Source: an uncultured Senegalimassilia sp. (GTDB lineage Bacteria > Actinomycetota > Coriobacteriia > Coriobacteriales > Eggerthellaceae). From it: a DNA stretch of 16,225 nucleotides. A program made the translations under genes and the position numbers. Location of the stretch: assembly GCA_934661765.1 (NCBI GenBank), contig CAKUJT010000056.1:1-16225 (forward strand). The letters run 5' to 3'. Of the stretch, positions 1 to 6,887 are shown in pieces (positions within the stretch are counted from its first letter, which is position 1; each line of letters begins with the position of its first letter). The notes beneath the pieces were generated by a model. The model made no database searches. It saw only the letters and a program-made list of their open reading frames with translations, and was not told the DNA's origin.

Positions 1-108
1 TTGAGTAGATTTTGGATTTAGGGTGTTTTCATAAATATATTGCTTTTTATGCATATATAAATTGTTGTAAGACAAATCCCAGTTTGACAATTTCATATCC
101 ATACACAC

Positions 109-140
109 AAAGCAGTTAGTCTTAGGATTGACTGCTTTTT
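109..140. terminator. Hairpin terminator, left edge
   Basis: Stem AAAGCAGT (109-116) pairs with ACTGCTTT (131-138) and is followed by a T run on the plus strand and, read the other way, by TTTG. It could terminate transcripts arriving from either side. It is the leftmost of three stacked hairpins downstream of the SLATT-like gene. Confidence 0.55.
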
Positions 141-141
141 A

Positions 142-174
142 AAAAGACACCATTTAGGTGTAATGATGTCTTTT
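142..174. terminator. Bidirectional hairpin terminator
   Basis: Stem AAAAGACACCATT (142-154) pairs with AATGATGTCTTTT (162-174) over 13 bp with one mismatch and a 7-nt loop. The A-rich left arm and T-rich right arm make it symmetrical, so it should work in both directions. With its neighbour at 109-140 it insulates the SLATT-like gene from whatever lies to the left. Confidence 0.65.
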
Positions 175-211
175 GGGTGTTATTTTATAGGTCATATCAA
201 GGCTCATTCAA

Positions 212-232
212 TCGTGGTAAATTCGTGGTAAA
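212..232. repeat. Tandem 11-bp repeat, possible integrase tail remnant
   Basis: TCGTGGTAAA occurs at 212-221 and again at 223-232. On the minus strand the repeat can be read as SIEKTHFTTNLPRLNEP followed by a stop. That resembles the threonine-rich tails I associate with some tyrosine integrases, but an in-frame stop lies immediately upstream, so at most it is a remnant. Bases 1-108 hold only AT-rich sequence in which I see no gene. Confidence 0.25.
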
Positions 233-243
233 ATGAGTTTTTT

Positions 244-271
244 CTATACTTCAAAATACTTGAAAGTATAG
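244..271 (-). terminator. Hairpin after the SLATT-like gene
   Basis: CTATACTTCAA (244-254) pairs with TTGAAAGTATAG (260-271) with one bulged base and a short AATAC loop. On the minus strand it lies four bases after the stop codon of the SLATT-like gene and is followed by six A residues rather than T residues. It is therefore more likely a 3'-end stabiliser or a weak terminator, with the stronger hairpins at 109-174 as backup. Confidence 0.45.
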
Positions 272-274
272 TGT

Positions 275-775
275 TTATGCGGATAATCGAAAATTAGATA
301 TAAAATTTATTTTAAATTCTTTGCACAAATGCTTTACTGTTATAAAAAAATCAACGTCTTCTCTCCGTTCTGTTGAATCAGCAACTTTATTGTATTTACT
401 TATGCACTCATCTAAATTTTCTTCACTTAAACTTCTCTTAATTGTTTTCAATTGATTAAGGGATTCTTCAATATCTGAAATACGGACAGCATAATTTGAA
501 CTGTTATTTATTAACGAGTATGCTAGCATTACAACTGAAAGAATTATTCCAAAATATTCTGATAATTCAGTATTAAAATATTGCGGAAAATATTTTCCTG
601 TCAAAGTATTTACAATCAAGAAAATACTATAATAAATCAAGACTAGATTCGAAATCTTTTGTTTCCTGCTTAGCCTTTTTATCATATTTGCGTAATTGCT
701 CTGTGTTGTATTTATAATTTTTCTCCACTTATTCGAATCGTACTTTTTTGAAGAGTGCACTTTAATTTCTGCCAT
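275..775 (-). CDS. SLATT-like two-helix membrane protein, possible conflict-system effector
   Basis: A 166-aa protein with a basic N-terminus (WRKIINTTQ near 17-25), two membrane helices at about residues 42-59 and 74-90, then a helical tail (SNYAVRISDIEESLNQL, then a Y-N-K and ERREDVDFF segment near 128-144). This helix-helix-amphipathic plan matches the SLATT group. SLATT proteins are known from comparative genomics of bacterial conflict systems as predicted pore-forming effectors paired with nucleotide-sensing or reverse-transcriptase partners. No sensor gene is adjacent here, so it may be a solo cargo gene. The ATG is preceded by GGAGG with a 10-nt spacer. It has its own promoter and lies downstream of the late regulator, where late or moron genes usually sit. 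The SLATT call rests on recalled family features and is moderately sure. Confidence 0.6.
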   Translation of the reverse strand: MAEIKVHSSKKYDSNKWRKIINTTQSNYANMIKRLSRKQKISNLVLIYYSIFLIVNTLTGKYFPQYFNTELSEYFGIILSVVMLAYSLINNSSNYAVRISDIEESLNQLKTIKRSLSEENLDECISKYNKVADSTERREDVDFFITVKHLCKEFKINFISNFRLSA

Positions 776-832
776 CTATTCTTTTCCTCCCATGCCTAAT
801 AAACCTACTTCCATAATATCCCAAATCTCGAC

Positions 833-838
833 ATTATA
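833..838 (-). promoter_or_regulatory. -10 element upstream of the SLATT-like gene
   Basis: A perfect TATAAT on the minus strand lies about 58 bp upstream of the SLATT start. No good -35 box sits 17 bp further up, which would fit a promoter that needs an activator such as the adjacent ArpU/sigma-like regulator, though this is inference. The 776-936 gap holds no ORF. It also contains a weak GAGCC/GGCTC stem at about 904-929. Confidence 0.45.
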
Positions 839-936
839 CAACAGAAAAACACCCACACATTATCATGCAAGTGCTTCTTGGGTTTTATGCAAAGAGAGGG
901 CGAGCCGCAGAAATTCATCCTTTGGCTCAAGTATTA

Positions 937-1374
937 TTATATATGTGATTCGTGTGAATTGTGTGAAAGTTGAAGATATCTATCAATTTTCTTGCTTATG
1001 GTACTCCGTTCAACATAAAGCTCTTTAGCAACTTCTGCCTGGTTTACCATATTATCTCCATCTATGTAATACTTTCTGAAAATATTATGCAACTGAGGAT
1101 CTTCGATTTCTTCAACAAATCTTTCTATCTCTTCACATTCTTTTTCTAAACGCTCCTTTCTTTTTAAGTCCTTCTCTTGTAATCTCTCATACTTTTCTTG
1201 ATCAAATCCTACTATGCTTTGCGGTATTGGATATCCTTTGCTATAATCTAAAATTACATTATTCTCTATCATTGTTTCTGATTGCCATCGATTGTTTAGA
1301 ATGTATTTTAATGACAATATTTCTGTCTTGTTATTTCTGTACGCTTCCAGTCTTTTCTTTGTCATTGTCTCCAT
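937..1374 (-). CDS. ArpU/sigma-70 region 4-like phage late transcription regulator
   Basis: About 145 aa, charged and helical. The C-terminal quarter carries a helix-turn-helix (NQAEVAKELYVERSTISKKI) like region 4 of sigma factors, the signature of ArpU/RinA-type late regulators of Gram-positive phages. The middle (EEIEDPQLHNIFRKYYIDGD) is the usual linker of this family. Such proteins switch on the packaging and structural operon. I start it at the fourth Met codon because AGGAG lies 9 nt upstream; two ATGs at 1383 and 1380 sit too close to that site. It is the last gene of the leftward early block and overlaps the 59-aa gene upstream by 44 bp. The SLATT-like gene is the only gene after it in view. 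Confidence 0.75.
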   Translation of the reverse strand: METMTKKRLEAYRNNKTEILSLKYILNNRWQSETMIENNVILDYSKGYPIPQSIVGFDQEKYERLQEKDLKRKERLEKECEEIERFVEEIEDPQLHNIFRKYYIDGDNMVNQAEVAKELYVERSTISKKIDRYLQLSHNSHESHI

Positions 1375-1510
1375 TGGCATCATCTCCTATCTTGTACTTC
1401 CTGGCTATGTACTCCGTTACATCTCCATGCCTCATCTGCTGCCCCTGCGCTCTGATCAGATTGCCTGCTTGGTATGCCGGACTTCTTCGTCTGTCTGTAC
1501 TTTGTTTCAC
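1331..1510 (-). CDS. Small hypothetical phage protein (59 aa)
   Basis: A GTG-started frame with AGGAG 9 nt upstream, beginning 13 bp after the XRE stop. It encodes a basic N-terminus and an AGNLIRAQGQQMRHG, then VTEYIARKYKIGDD segment that looks like ordinary protein rather than shadow sequence. It overlaps the late-regulator start by 44 bp. A competing frame from the ATG at 1515 encodes a 45-aa product starting MSSETKYRQTKK, but its AGGAG is only two bases from the ATG. Only one of the two is probably translated, or a frameshift has split an older gene. No function recognised. Confidence 0.45.
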   Translation of the reverse strand: MKQSTDRRRSPAYQAGNLIRAQGQQMRHGDVTEYIARKYKIGDDANGDNDKEKTGSVQK

Positions 1511-1522
1511 TGCTCATCACTC

Positions 1523-1747
1523 CTACATTTCTCTTCTTCCAACGATGTAATCTATGGACACATTATATATATCCGCACATTTGATTGCCTCTCCTAACGT
1601 CAATCCTTTCCTTCCTGCTTCAAGATCTTGCAATCTTTCTTCCTTGATGTTCAACTTGACTGCTGCCTCTTTTCTTGTCAGTCCTCTGATTTTTCGTAGA
1701 TACTTCAGACGGTTTCCTGTTGTTCCTACTGGTCGTAATATAACCAT
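1523..1747 (-). CDS. XRE-family helix-turn-helix DNA-binding protein
   Basis: A 74-aa single-domain protein. The helix-turn-helix spans roughly residues 13-60 (LKYLRKIRGLTRKEAAVKL, then ERLQDLEAGRKG) and ends in SIDYIVGRREM, the usual close of Cro/CI-type domains. It would bind operator DNA as a dimer. I use the ATG at 1747 because AAAGGAGGG lies about 11 nt upstream; a TTG nine bases earlier sits too near that site. Its 5' part overlaps the 3' end of the 215-aa gene by 128 bp in another frame. Its place late in the early operon suggests control of later phage functions, which is inference. Confidence 0.8.
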   Translation of the reverse strand: MVILRPVGTTGNRLKYLRKIRGLTRKEAAVKLNIKEERLQDLEAGRKGLTLGEAIKCADIYNVSIDYIVGRREM

Positions 1748-2267
1748 TGTAATCAATCCCTCCTTTCACATCCCATGCGCAAATATCACAATCTTCAGGA
1801 CATACATTTGCTTTTATTGCTCTTTCGCACATCTCCATTCTTGTTCTTATGTCTTCCTCATAGTCCTTTATAATTCCAAGTTTCCTTAGAATCTTATAAA
1901 ACAGTGACTTTTTTCTCACGTCTCTTTTTTCCTTCCGTCGTTCTTTCCATTTCCGCAGCCACTCAAGCTGTGCTTGATCCTCTTTCTCTTGTCTTGTCAT
2001 TTTCCACCTACCTTGATCTGCTCCATGCACATTCTCCTCTTCCACCCTTTTCAACTTGCATTTAATCTCTTCTTTTTCTTCGTCATCATACGACATATTC
2101 CAATGTTTTTCCAAATACTGAATATGTTTAATTTGCTCATCCGTCAAAAGATACAAGTGGTCAAGTACAACCTCTCTGATTTTTGTTCTGTCTGGATGAC
2201 AGTCTCCTGCAAATAAACACTGACACATTTTCAACTCGTAATTACATATTGGACATTTATCTTTCAT
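1620..2267 (-). CDS. Phage protein with N-terminal zinc-ribbon-like knuckles, possibly a fusion
   Basis: 215 aa. The first 75 residues (CPIC near residue 5, CQC near 15, then HPDR and VVLDHLYLLTDEQIKHI) resemble a compact phage family of about 75 aa that I recall from Lachnospiraceae prophages. The rest is a very basic helix (WLRKWKERRKEKRDVRKK), then a second cysteine cluster (CPEDCDICAWDV near 157-168). The last 43 residues overlap the XRE gene and are low complexity. AGGTGG lies just upstream of an internal Met at about residue 90, so this may be two originally separate genes read as one frame. AGAGG lies 8 nt before the ATG. Function unknown; the cysteines suggest metal binding. Confidence 0.65.
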   Translation of the reverse strand: MKDKCPICNYELKMCQCLFAGDCHPDRTKIREVVLDHLYLLTDEQIKHIQYLEKHWNMSYDDEEKEEIKCKLKRVEEENVHGADQGRWKMTRQEKEDQAQLEWLRKWKERRKEKRDVRKKSLFYKILRKLGIIKDYEEDIRTRMEMCERAIKANVCPEDCDICAWDVKGGIDYNGYITTSRNNRKPSEVSTKNQRTDKKRGSSQVEHQGRKIARS

Positions 2268-2790
2268 CTCTCTTACCTCTCTTAACTACCGGAATATCCG
2301 AGAATACCACCGTAGCCCTCTCGTTTTCGGATGCCGCTACAATCACAATCTCTATGTCATCATATCCAAGCATAAATTCCGGAATGAGGTAAATTCCGTA
2401 CTGCTCGACAGCTCCGTGATTATTTCTCATGTAGTCAGATACAAATTCTAACTTTTCATCCAACAGATTGTGTGCTTCCTCTTCATCGTACCGCTTTGTC
2501 AAGTGTGTGATTGCCTGCTCTATGTTCAAGCTTCCTGTCCACCAGAAAAACGGCTTAATTTCTTCGATATACTCAAACTTACTATCTGCTATAATCTCTT
2601 TCATCTGTTTCTCTCCTTCCGCTTCGTCCACCTTACGCATTTTCTTGATATATTCTCGAACTGTCTGGATTGTTGAAAGTACTCCGTCATAAAAAGGATC
2701 GATTCTTTCATGTTCTGCAATTGTTGCTTTTGTTTCCTCTTCTGCCTGATCCAGCCAGTCAACCAAATCTTTTGCGTCTCTTTCTGTCAT
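2257..2790 (-). CDS. Hypothetical acidic phage protein (177 aa)
   Basis: Start set at the ATG in MTERDAKDLVDWL because AAGGAG lies 6 nt upstream; a longer frame begins 63 bp earlier but has no such site. The N-terminal 60 residues are an acidic helix. A central part contains PFFWWTGSLNIEQAITHL, and the C-terminal part (YLIPEFMLGYDDIEIVIVAA) looks like a small beta domain, ending in a basic tail. No catalytic motif is visible and I do not recognise the family. It overlaps the next gene downstream by 11 bp and the gene upstream by 32 bp, so all three are probably translationally coupled in the early operon. Confidence 0.7.
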   Translation of the reverse strand: MTERDAKDLVDWLDQAEEETKATIAEHERIDPFYDGVLSTIQTVREYIKKMRKVDEAEGEKQMKEIIADSKFEYIEEIKPFFWWTGSLNIEQAITHLTKRYDEEEAHNLLDEKLEFVSDYMRNNHGAVEQYGIYLIPEFMLGYDDIEIVIVAASENERATVVFSDIPVVKRGKRDER

Positions 2791-2935
2791 ATCTTCTCCT
2801 TCTTTCCATCTCATCTCTTTCTTCGCAGTACATGAGTCCCACGTACTGTCCATAGCTCATTCCTTCCTGTCTTGCTTTTGCATTTATCTCAGCCAACTCA
2901 CTTTTCCAAGCTGTTGATCTCTGTCTTTTTGGCAC
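2759..2935 (-). CDS. Small basic phage protein (58 aa)
   Basis: A GTG start is chosen because GGAG lies 7 nt upstream and the product then begins VPKRQRSTAWKSELAEINAK, which matches a small phage family I recall with the ARxEGMSYGQYVGL pattern at residues 24-39. The C-terminus is strongly basic (RRRRYDRKRRKRFG), which suggests nucleic-acid binding. It overlaps the 177-aa gene downstream by 32 bp. Role unknown. Confidence 0.65.
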   Translation of the reverse strand: MPKRQRSTAWKSELAEINAKARQEGMSYGQYVGLMYCEERDEMERRRRYDRKRRKRFG

Positions 2936-3008
2936 TTGTCTGCTCCTTTCTCCTCCCTGCCGCATCCAGGGAGGAAGTCTTTGTTGTCATGTTGCAGTAT
3001 TGTGACAT
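2898..3008 (-). CDS. Possible 36-aa peptide
   Basis: A short frame (MSQYCNMTTKTSSLDAAGRR and onward) with GGAG 8 nt before its ATG. It spans a strong hairpin and overlaps the start of the 58-aa gene by 38 bp in another frame, so it could act as a leader peptide whose translation opens that hairpin. Composition alone does not prove it is coding. Confidence 0.25.
   Translation of the reverse strand: MSQYCNMTTKTSSLDAAGRRKEQTSAKKTEINSLEK
2951..2975 (-). promoter_or_regulatory. Hairpin in the leader of the 58-aa gene
   Basis: A perfect 9-bp stem: TCCTCCCTG at 2951-2959 and CAGGGAGGA at 2967-2975 with a 7-nt loop. In the minus-strand RNA the downstream arm is GGGAGGA-like, so the stem hides one purine-rich site just ahead of the GGAG used by the 58-aa gene. 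It is not followed by a T run, so it is not an intrinsic terminator. Confidence 0.45.
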
Positions 3009-3040
3009 ACTTTTATCTCCACGCCATTCAGCGGAGGTAA

Positions 3041-3406
3041 CTATAAATAATTTTTCTTATATCTCGCCATCCACTCTTCTCTCGTATGTGTCTGCTCATA
3101 TTCCGTCTGTGCTATTCTGCAGAGCAGTTCCCGCATTTCTCGGTTATTGTGGACTGCTTCCGGTCCTTCTTTGTGATGATTCCGGCACAGATTTACTTTG
3201 AGTCCATCTGCCTCAGATAGTTCACGCTGGCCGGATCCGAACATGATGTGATGTTCTTCTGTATATTGCTTGGAAAAATCGTCATAGAGTATCAAACAGA
3301 GATAGCAGACTCCCTTTCTACTCTTGAGGATGCTCTTTTTATGCGATTTCCTTTTTTTCTTACAAGCTAATTTTGGAAATGCCATGTCGGAATAATCGAT
3401 GCTCAT
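3041..3406 (-). CDS. Phage HNH-type zinc-binding nuclease-like protein
   Basis: 121 aa. After a very basic N-terminus (KLACKKKRKSHKK) comes a CxxC pair (C34, C37), then EHH (51-53), and C74 with HH (77-78). This spacing is that of HNH/treble-clef endonucleases of the kind found in phage recombination regions, where they act as nicking or junction-cleaving enzymes. The tail has EQTHTREEWMARY, which I also associate with this family. AGGTG lies 8 nt before the ATG and the gene follows the 439-aa gene after 12 bp. Whether it cuts DNA or is a recombination-type nuclease cannot be settled from the motif. Confidence 0.75.
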   Translation of the reverse strand: MSIDYSDMAFPKLACKKKRKSHKKSILKSRKGVCYLCLILYDDFSKQYTEEHHIMFGSGQRELSEADGLKVNLCRNHHKEGPEAVHNNREMRELLCRIAQTEYEQTHTREEWMARYKKNYL

Positions 3407-3418
3407 AATGTAATCACC

Positions 3419-4738
3419 TTATTTCTTACTGATTTCATCTCCATTTTCATCTACCTCTGTTTCTAACCATTTCTTCCAATACTCTACTGAGTTCAACATC
3501 ATGTGAGGCATCTCTTTCACGGACGCTGCCATATACAGTGCCATTTTGTATGGTTCCATTGTCTTCATGTATTCCCATCTGCTGCCGGCCGGATTCTGTT
3601 CTTCTTCTGACTTATCCACCGGTTCTGAATCGGCTTCCGCTTCTGTGTTTCTCGCATTTTCTTCCATCTGCTCTGAATTATCCACAGGTTTTTCCACAAT
3701 CTCCGCAGGTTCTGGCATTGCACTGGTGCAATTTTCCTCTTTGTTCTGTATTTCCGGTGTTTCCCCTGCTTCCGGAAGCATTTCCGGAAAATCTTTCTCA
3801 ATCTCTGTCTGTCCTGGAATGTCGCTTGGAAGTTCTACGGGTTTCTCCGTTTCCTGTTTCTCCGTTTTTTTTGGTTTTGGTAGCTTCGCCTTTACTACCT
3901 TCGACTCTTTTCTTTTTTCTTTCTTCGGTTGCACTGGTGCAATCTGTTCTTTTTCCGGATATTTCTGTCCGTAGAGTTCCTCCCAGTTCTGTTTTGCGTC
4001 TTCCTCTTCTGTGATCAGGACGAGATAACTTAAAATATTCTCCCATGCAAACTTTTCTTTCAGTCCTTGTCTTACTACCTGCAGTATGACCTCGTCCTTC
4101 TCATCATTCAGATAAAGCATAATTCTTCCGCAGCCTTGTGGTCTTACACTGTATAGCTTGTCTCCGTCCGGTGCTAACACCTCTTTAATCTGTCCTGTTC
4201 CTACGCTTGTTCTGACTGCCTCATGCAGTTTCAGATACAGTTCCGGTTCATCCATGCAGATCTGATGGATTGCTTTTTCCAGATTGTCGAGTTCTTTCTG
4301 TTCTTCTTTCTCGCCTTCCAAAATGACTTCGATATCTGTGATCTTCTCTTCGCTTTCTATCTCTTCTTTGACTGCCTGGATCTCTGACTTGCTATATGCC
4401 GGTGTCAGCTCTTCTGCTACGCTTTCCGGAAGCGTCAGCATTAGTGCCAGCTTCGCATAGCCAAATCCTTTGTAATGCTCCTGCAGTCTCGGAGAGTAGC
4501 CACCCTCCGAGAATCTGTCATTGATCCTGATGTATCTGGATACCTGTGTGGCTTCAAGCTTGTATTCTGCCCACGCAAATTCATTGACATTGCTATATCC
4601 TGAATCCTTTAAGATATCGCTATCTCTTCCCTGCTTCAGCAGATATCCAGTCATGACAAAATCTTCTACCGTTCTGTTCAGTACGGTGTTCATTGCCTTT
4701 TTGTATTCCTCATAATCCTGGTACTGTACTAATTCCAT
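3419..4738 (-). CDS. Hypothetical phage protein with helical N-terminus and long disordered linker (439 aa)
   Basis: Residues 1-130 form an all-helical region (EDFVMTGYLLKQGRDSDIL, then NEFAWAEYKLEATQVSRYI and YAKLALMLTLPESV) that looks like a partition/ParB-like or replication-accessory DNA-binding fold, though I cannot name the family. Residues 130-265 are mixed helix and strand. From about 270 to 380 the chain is a Lys/Glu/Pro-rich disordered linker. A conserved-looking helical end (WEYMKTMEPYKMALYMAAS) closes it. GGAGG lies 7 nt before the ATG, and the gene overlaps the end of pcfJ by 29 bp. Two copies of a 14-bp palindrome lie inside the linker-coding part. A role in replication or segregation is suggested only by position. 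Confidence 0.75.
   Translation of the reverse strand: MELVQYQDYEEYKKAMNTVLNRTVEDFVMTGYLLKQGRDSDILKDSGYSNVNEFAWAEYKLEATQVSRYIRINDRFSEGGYSPRLQEHYKGFGYAKLALMLTLPESVAEELTPAYSKSEIQAVKEEIESEEKITDIEVILEGEKEEQKELDNLEKAIHQICMDEPELYLKLHEAVRTSVGTGQIKEVLAPDGDKLYSVRPQGCGRIMLYLNDEKDEVILQVVRQGLKEKFAWENILSYLVLITEEEDAKQNWEELYGQKYPEKEQIAPVQPKKEKRKESKVVKAKLPKPKKTEKQETEKPVELPSDIPGQTEIEKDFPEMLPEAGETPEIQNKEENCTSAMPEPAEIVEKPVDNSEQMEENARNTEAEADSEPVDKSEEEQNPAGSRWEYMKTMEPYKMALYMAASVKEMPHMMLNSVEYWKKWLETEVDENGDEISKK
3718..3731. repeat. 14-bp palindrome TTGCACTGGTGCAA, copy 1
   Basis: Matches TTGCACYGGTGCAA. It lies inside the linker-coding part of the 439-aa gene, where it encodes CTSAM. The other copies are at 3929-3942 and 7800-7813. 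Confidence 0.6.
3929..3942. repeat. 14-bp palindrome TTGCACTGGTGCAA, copy 2
   Basis: Same sequence as copy 1, 211 bp away in the same gene, but read in a different frame (IAPVQ). The DNA, not the protein, is what is repeated. Confidence 0.6.
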
Positions 4739-6887
4739 TAAACCGCCTCCAGTTTTTTTCTATCTCTTCTGCTTCAAGGAAATCTTCCGCCAATCCCTGA
4801 AGGACTCTTATATTCTTTTTCTCTTCAAGCTCTGCAATATTGGCTTCTCTCTTGATCTTGCTGATCTTGGCCAACTTCTTATCTTCCTCTGTCAGACGTT
4901 TTCTGATTGCCTTCTGCCAGCTTTTCAGGAATACCCGGATTTCCTCGATCCCTGGCTCTTCGTCATAATAGCTTCTGTGCTGTCTGATTGTGCCTCCCGG
5001 CTCTACTTCAATCGTGTAGAATGGGATTCCCGGTGTTTCCTGTCTTCGCAGGAAACAGATATATGTCTCTCTGCTCTCGATCCTGTCAAAATATCGTTCA
5101 CTGCTGCCGGCACAATGATGCAGTGCACGTCCTTCTTTCACGATATCCACTAACGTGTTCGGTACAATGATCTTATACTCTTCGTCTTCGTACTCATATC
5201 GGCTCTTGATCTCTTTCAGGATCTCTTCTGCTTCCGGAAACTTCTGCCGCATTTCCTGTGCGTAGGCTTCTTTTCCCTCTGCATTGTTTTCCAGTTCTTT
5301 CAAGATCTGTATCTGCTGCCGGTCTACAACGACTTCATCATGCCTGCGTTTTAGTTCTCTTGGACGATAGACCATCTCGTCAGCCATATTTTTGCAACAC
5401 GCTTCACACATACTGAGATAGTCTTTATATTCTTCAAGAACAGCTTCTGCCGTCATTCCTGCATATTGTTCCTTTTTCTGCCTTTCGATGTAGTTCATGA
5501 TCTTCTGTGGACTCATATATTTTTCCAGTCCCTGGATGCTGCTCGGTTCTATCTCATTCTTTATCATCCACTGCACCGTCTCTTTCGAGATCTTCTGCCC
5601 TGTCTCGTCCGAATACTGCATCCAGCGTACCATTCTGTTCCCGCCATGTTCGTCACGGATCCGGTTGATCTTCTGACGGTCTTGGATTCTGAACATTCCC
5701 TCAATGCTTTCCTCTCTCATGTCCAGTGGTCCATAGTATTGTGTCGGATATCCCGGATAGTCTGTACAGCCGATCGTATCTCTCAGCAGATTCCAAAAAC
5801 GTCCTTTTGCCAGGTACTCGATCTTCTGTGCATATCCTTTCATCTGTCCTGTCCCTGCCACAAGTCTGTTGTAGTTCAGTTCCATTCCCGTCTTCGATAA
5901 ATGCTCCAGGACTCTTGTTGCTTCGCTGTAAGTGGTTCCGTCTAATATCTGGCCAAATTCTTCCGGATACAAGTATCCTTCTCTTGCTCTTAGGTTTTTC
6001 CGGTTTCCTTTTGTCCATCCATCCCAGGAGTCCTCATAATAGATCATGTATGTCTTCTTCAATTTTCTGTTGGAGTAGACCTTGTACAATAAGATTCTGA
6101 TTTCATCTCCAAGCTCTACATAATGTCTTCCATTGTCCCATCCGACCTTTGCTTCTATGATCCGAAGCACGCTTGTATCTTCATCTACCGGCTGGATGAG
6201 ATAGCAGCTCTTCCATTTCTGTTCGATATGGTCTGTTCTTGTCTTTGCCTGCACCAGTTTTCCACAGGAAGGACAGAATACCATGTCATTGTGCCGGATC
6301 TTCTTTTCTCCGTCCTGCCGCTTGATTTCTTCCGGCCAGCTGGATTCTCCGCAGTTCGTACAGGCAAATTCTTTCGTTTCCCTGTTCCGAAACATATAAT
6401 CCTCTCCTGCTGCCTGTTCAAAGAACCATTCTCTTAGATTCTTCGGACGACCTGGAACTTTTCTCATCAGGTTCATGAGTCTCATTTTCCGGTTTGTTTC
6501 ACATCTTTCCCTGATCTCACTGTTATAGCTATGTTCCAATCCGTTGATTCTCTCCCACGGGCTGTTGTTCCACGCTCTGTGTCTAATCAATTCTTTGATC
6601 CTGTTTGTGTCTTCCTCCTGCAGTTTCGGATAATTGTCATATGTTCTCCATTCCCAGTCTCTCCAGTCCTCGTTCAGTGCATTCAGGATACCGCCTTTTC
6701 TCCAACCATGTTGCTCTTTCCAGTATTCATGTTCGCCTGTCTTGTAATTGATGCAATAGCGGACCAGCAGTTCCTTTTCCTGGTAAACATTCAGAATCAG
6801 AATTTTATCCAGTTCCTGCAAGGTGGCCACAAGTCCTTTTTTTCTTGTCTTTTTCGGTGCAAAGCACTCAATCGCTTTCCGTCTCAT
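4710..6887 (-). CDS. pcfJ-like: PcfJ-like protein
   Basis: 725 aa. It carries a zinc ribbon (C176, C179, C205, C208), a long middle region, a CEACC cluster, and the PcfJ signature LHHCAGSS near residues 589-596, followed by FYTIEVEPGGTIRQHRSYYD. PcfJ was first described in the conjugation region of the enterococcal plasmid pCF10. Homologues are common in Firmicutes phages and mobile elements beside PcfK, and their biochemical role is unknown. I start it at the internal ATG because GGAGG lies 7 nt upstream and because ATG and the TGA of the gene upstream share ATGA, the coupling seen elsewhere in this operon. A start 18 bp earlier is open but unlikely. The end overlaps the 439-aa gene. Confidence 0.9.
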   Translation of the reverse strand: MRRKAIECFAPKKTRKKGLVATLQELDKILILNVYQEKELLVRYCINYKTGEHEYWKEQHGWRKGGILNALNEDWRDWEWRTYDNYPKLQEEDTNRIKELIRHRAWNNSPWERINGLEHSYNSEIRERCETNRKMRLMNLMRKVPGRPKNLREWFFEQAAGEDYMFRNRETKEFACTNCGESSWPEEIKRQDGEKKIRHNDMVFCPSCGKLVQAKTRTDHIEQKWKSCYLIQPVDEDTSVLRIIEAKVGWDNGRHYVELGDEIRILLYKVYSNRKLKKTYMIYYEDSWDGWTKGNRKNLRAREGYLYPEEFGQILDGTTYSEATRVLEHLSKTGMELNYNRLVAGTGQMKGYAQKIEYLAKGRFWNLLRDTIGCTDYPGYPTQYYGPLDMREESIEGMFRIQDRQKINRIRDEHGGNRMVRWMQYSDETGQKISKETVQWMIKNEIEPSSIQGLEKYMSPQKIMNYIERQKKEQYAGMTAEAVLEEYKDYLSMCEACCKNMADEMVYRPRELKRRHDEVVVDRQQIQILKELENNAEGKEAYAQEMRQKFPEAEEILKEIKSRYEYEDEEYKIIVPNTLVDIVKEGRALHHCAGSSERYFDRIESRETYICFLRRQETPGIPFYTIEVEPGGTIRQHRSYYDEEPGIEEIRVFLKSWQKAIRKRLTEEDKKLAKISKIKREANIAELEEKKNIRVLQGLAEDFLEAEEIEKNWRRFNGISTVPGL

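Noticed and set aside
1..274. Left attachment site or 3' half of cotJC at the left edge
   Set aside because: I looked on the minus strand for the expected continuation after GTEE and found none, so the left end of the element must lie outside the window or be lost.
3538..4014. 158-aa and 142-aa plus frames opposite the 439-aa gene
   Set aside because: Antisense of the Lys/Glu/Pro-rich linker, which gives long Ser/Phe/Leu frames without meaning.
5466..5900. 144-aa plus frame inside pcfJ
   Set aside because: Antisense shadow of a well-supported gene, rich in Leu, Phe and Cys as expected from the reverse of Lys/Glu codons.
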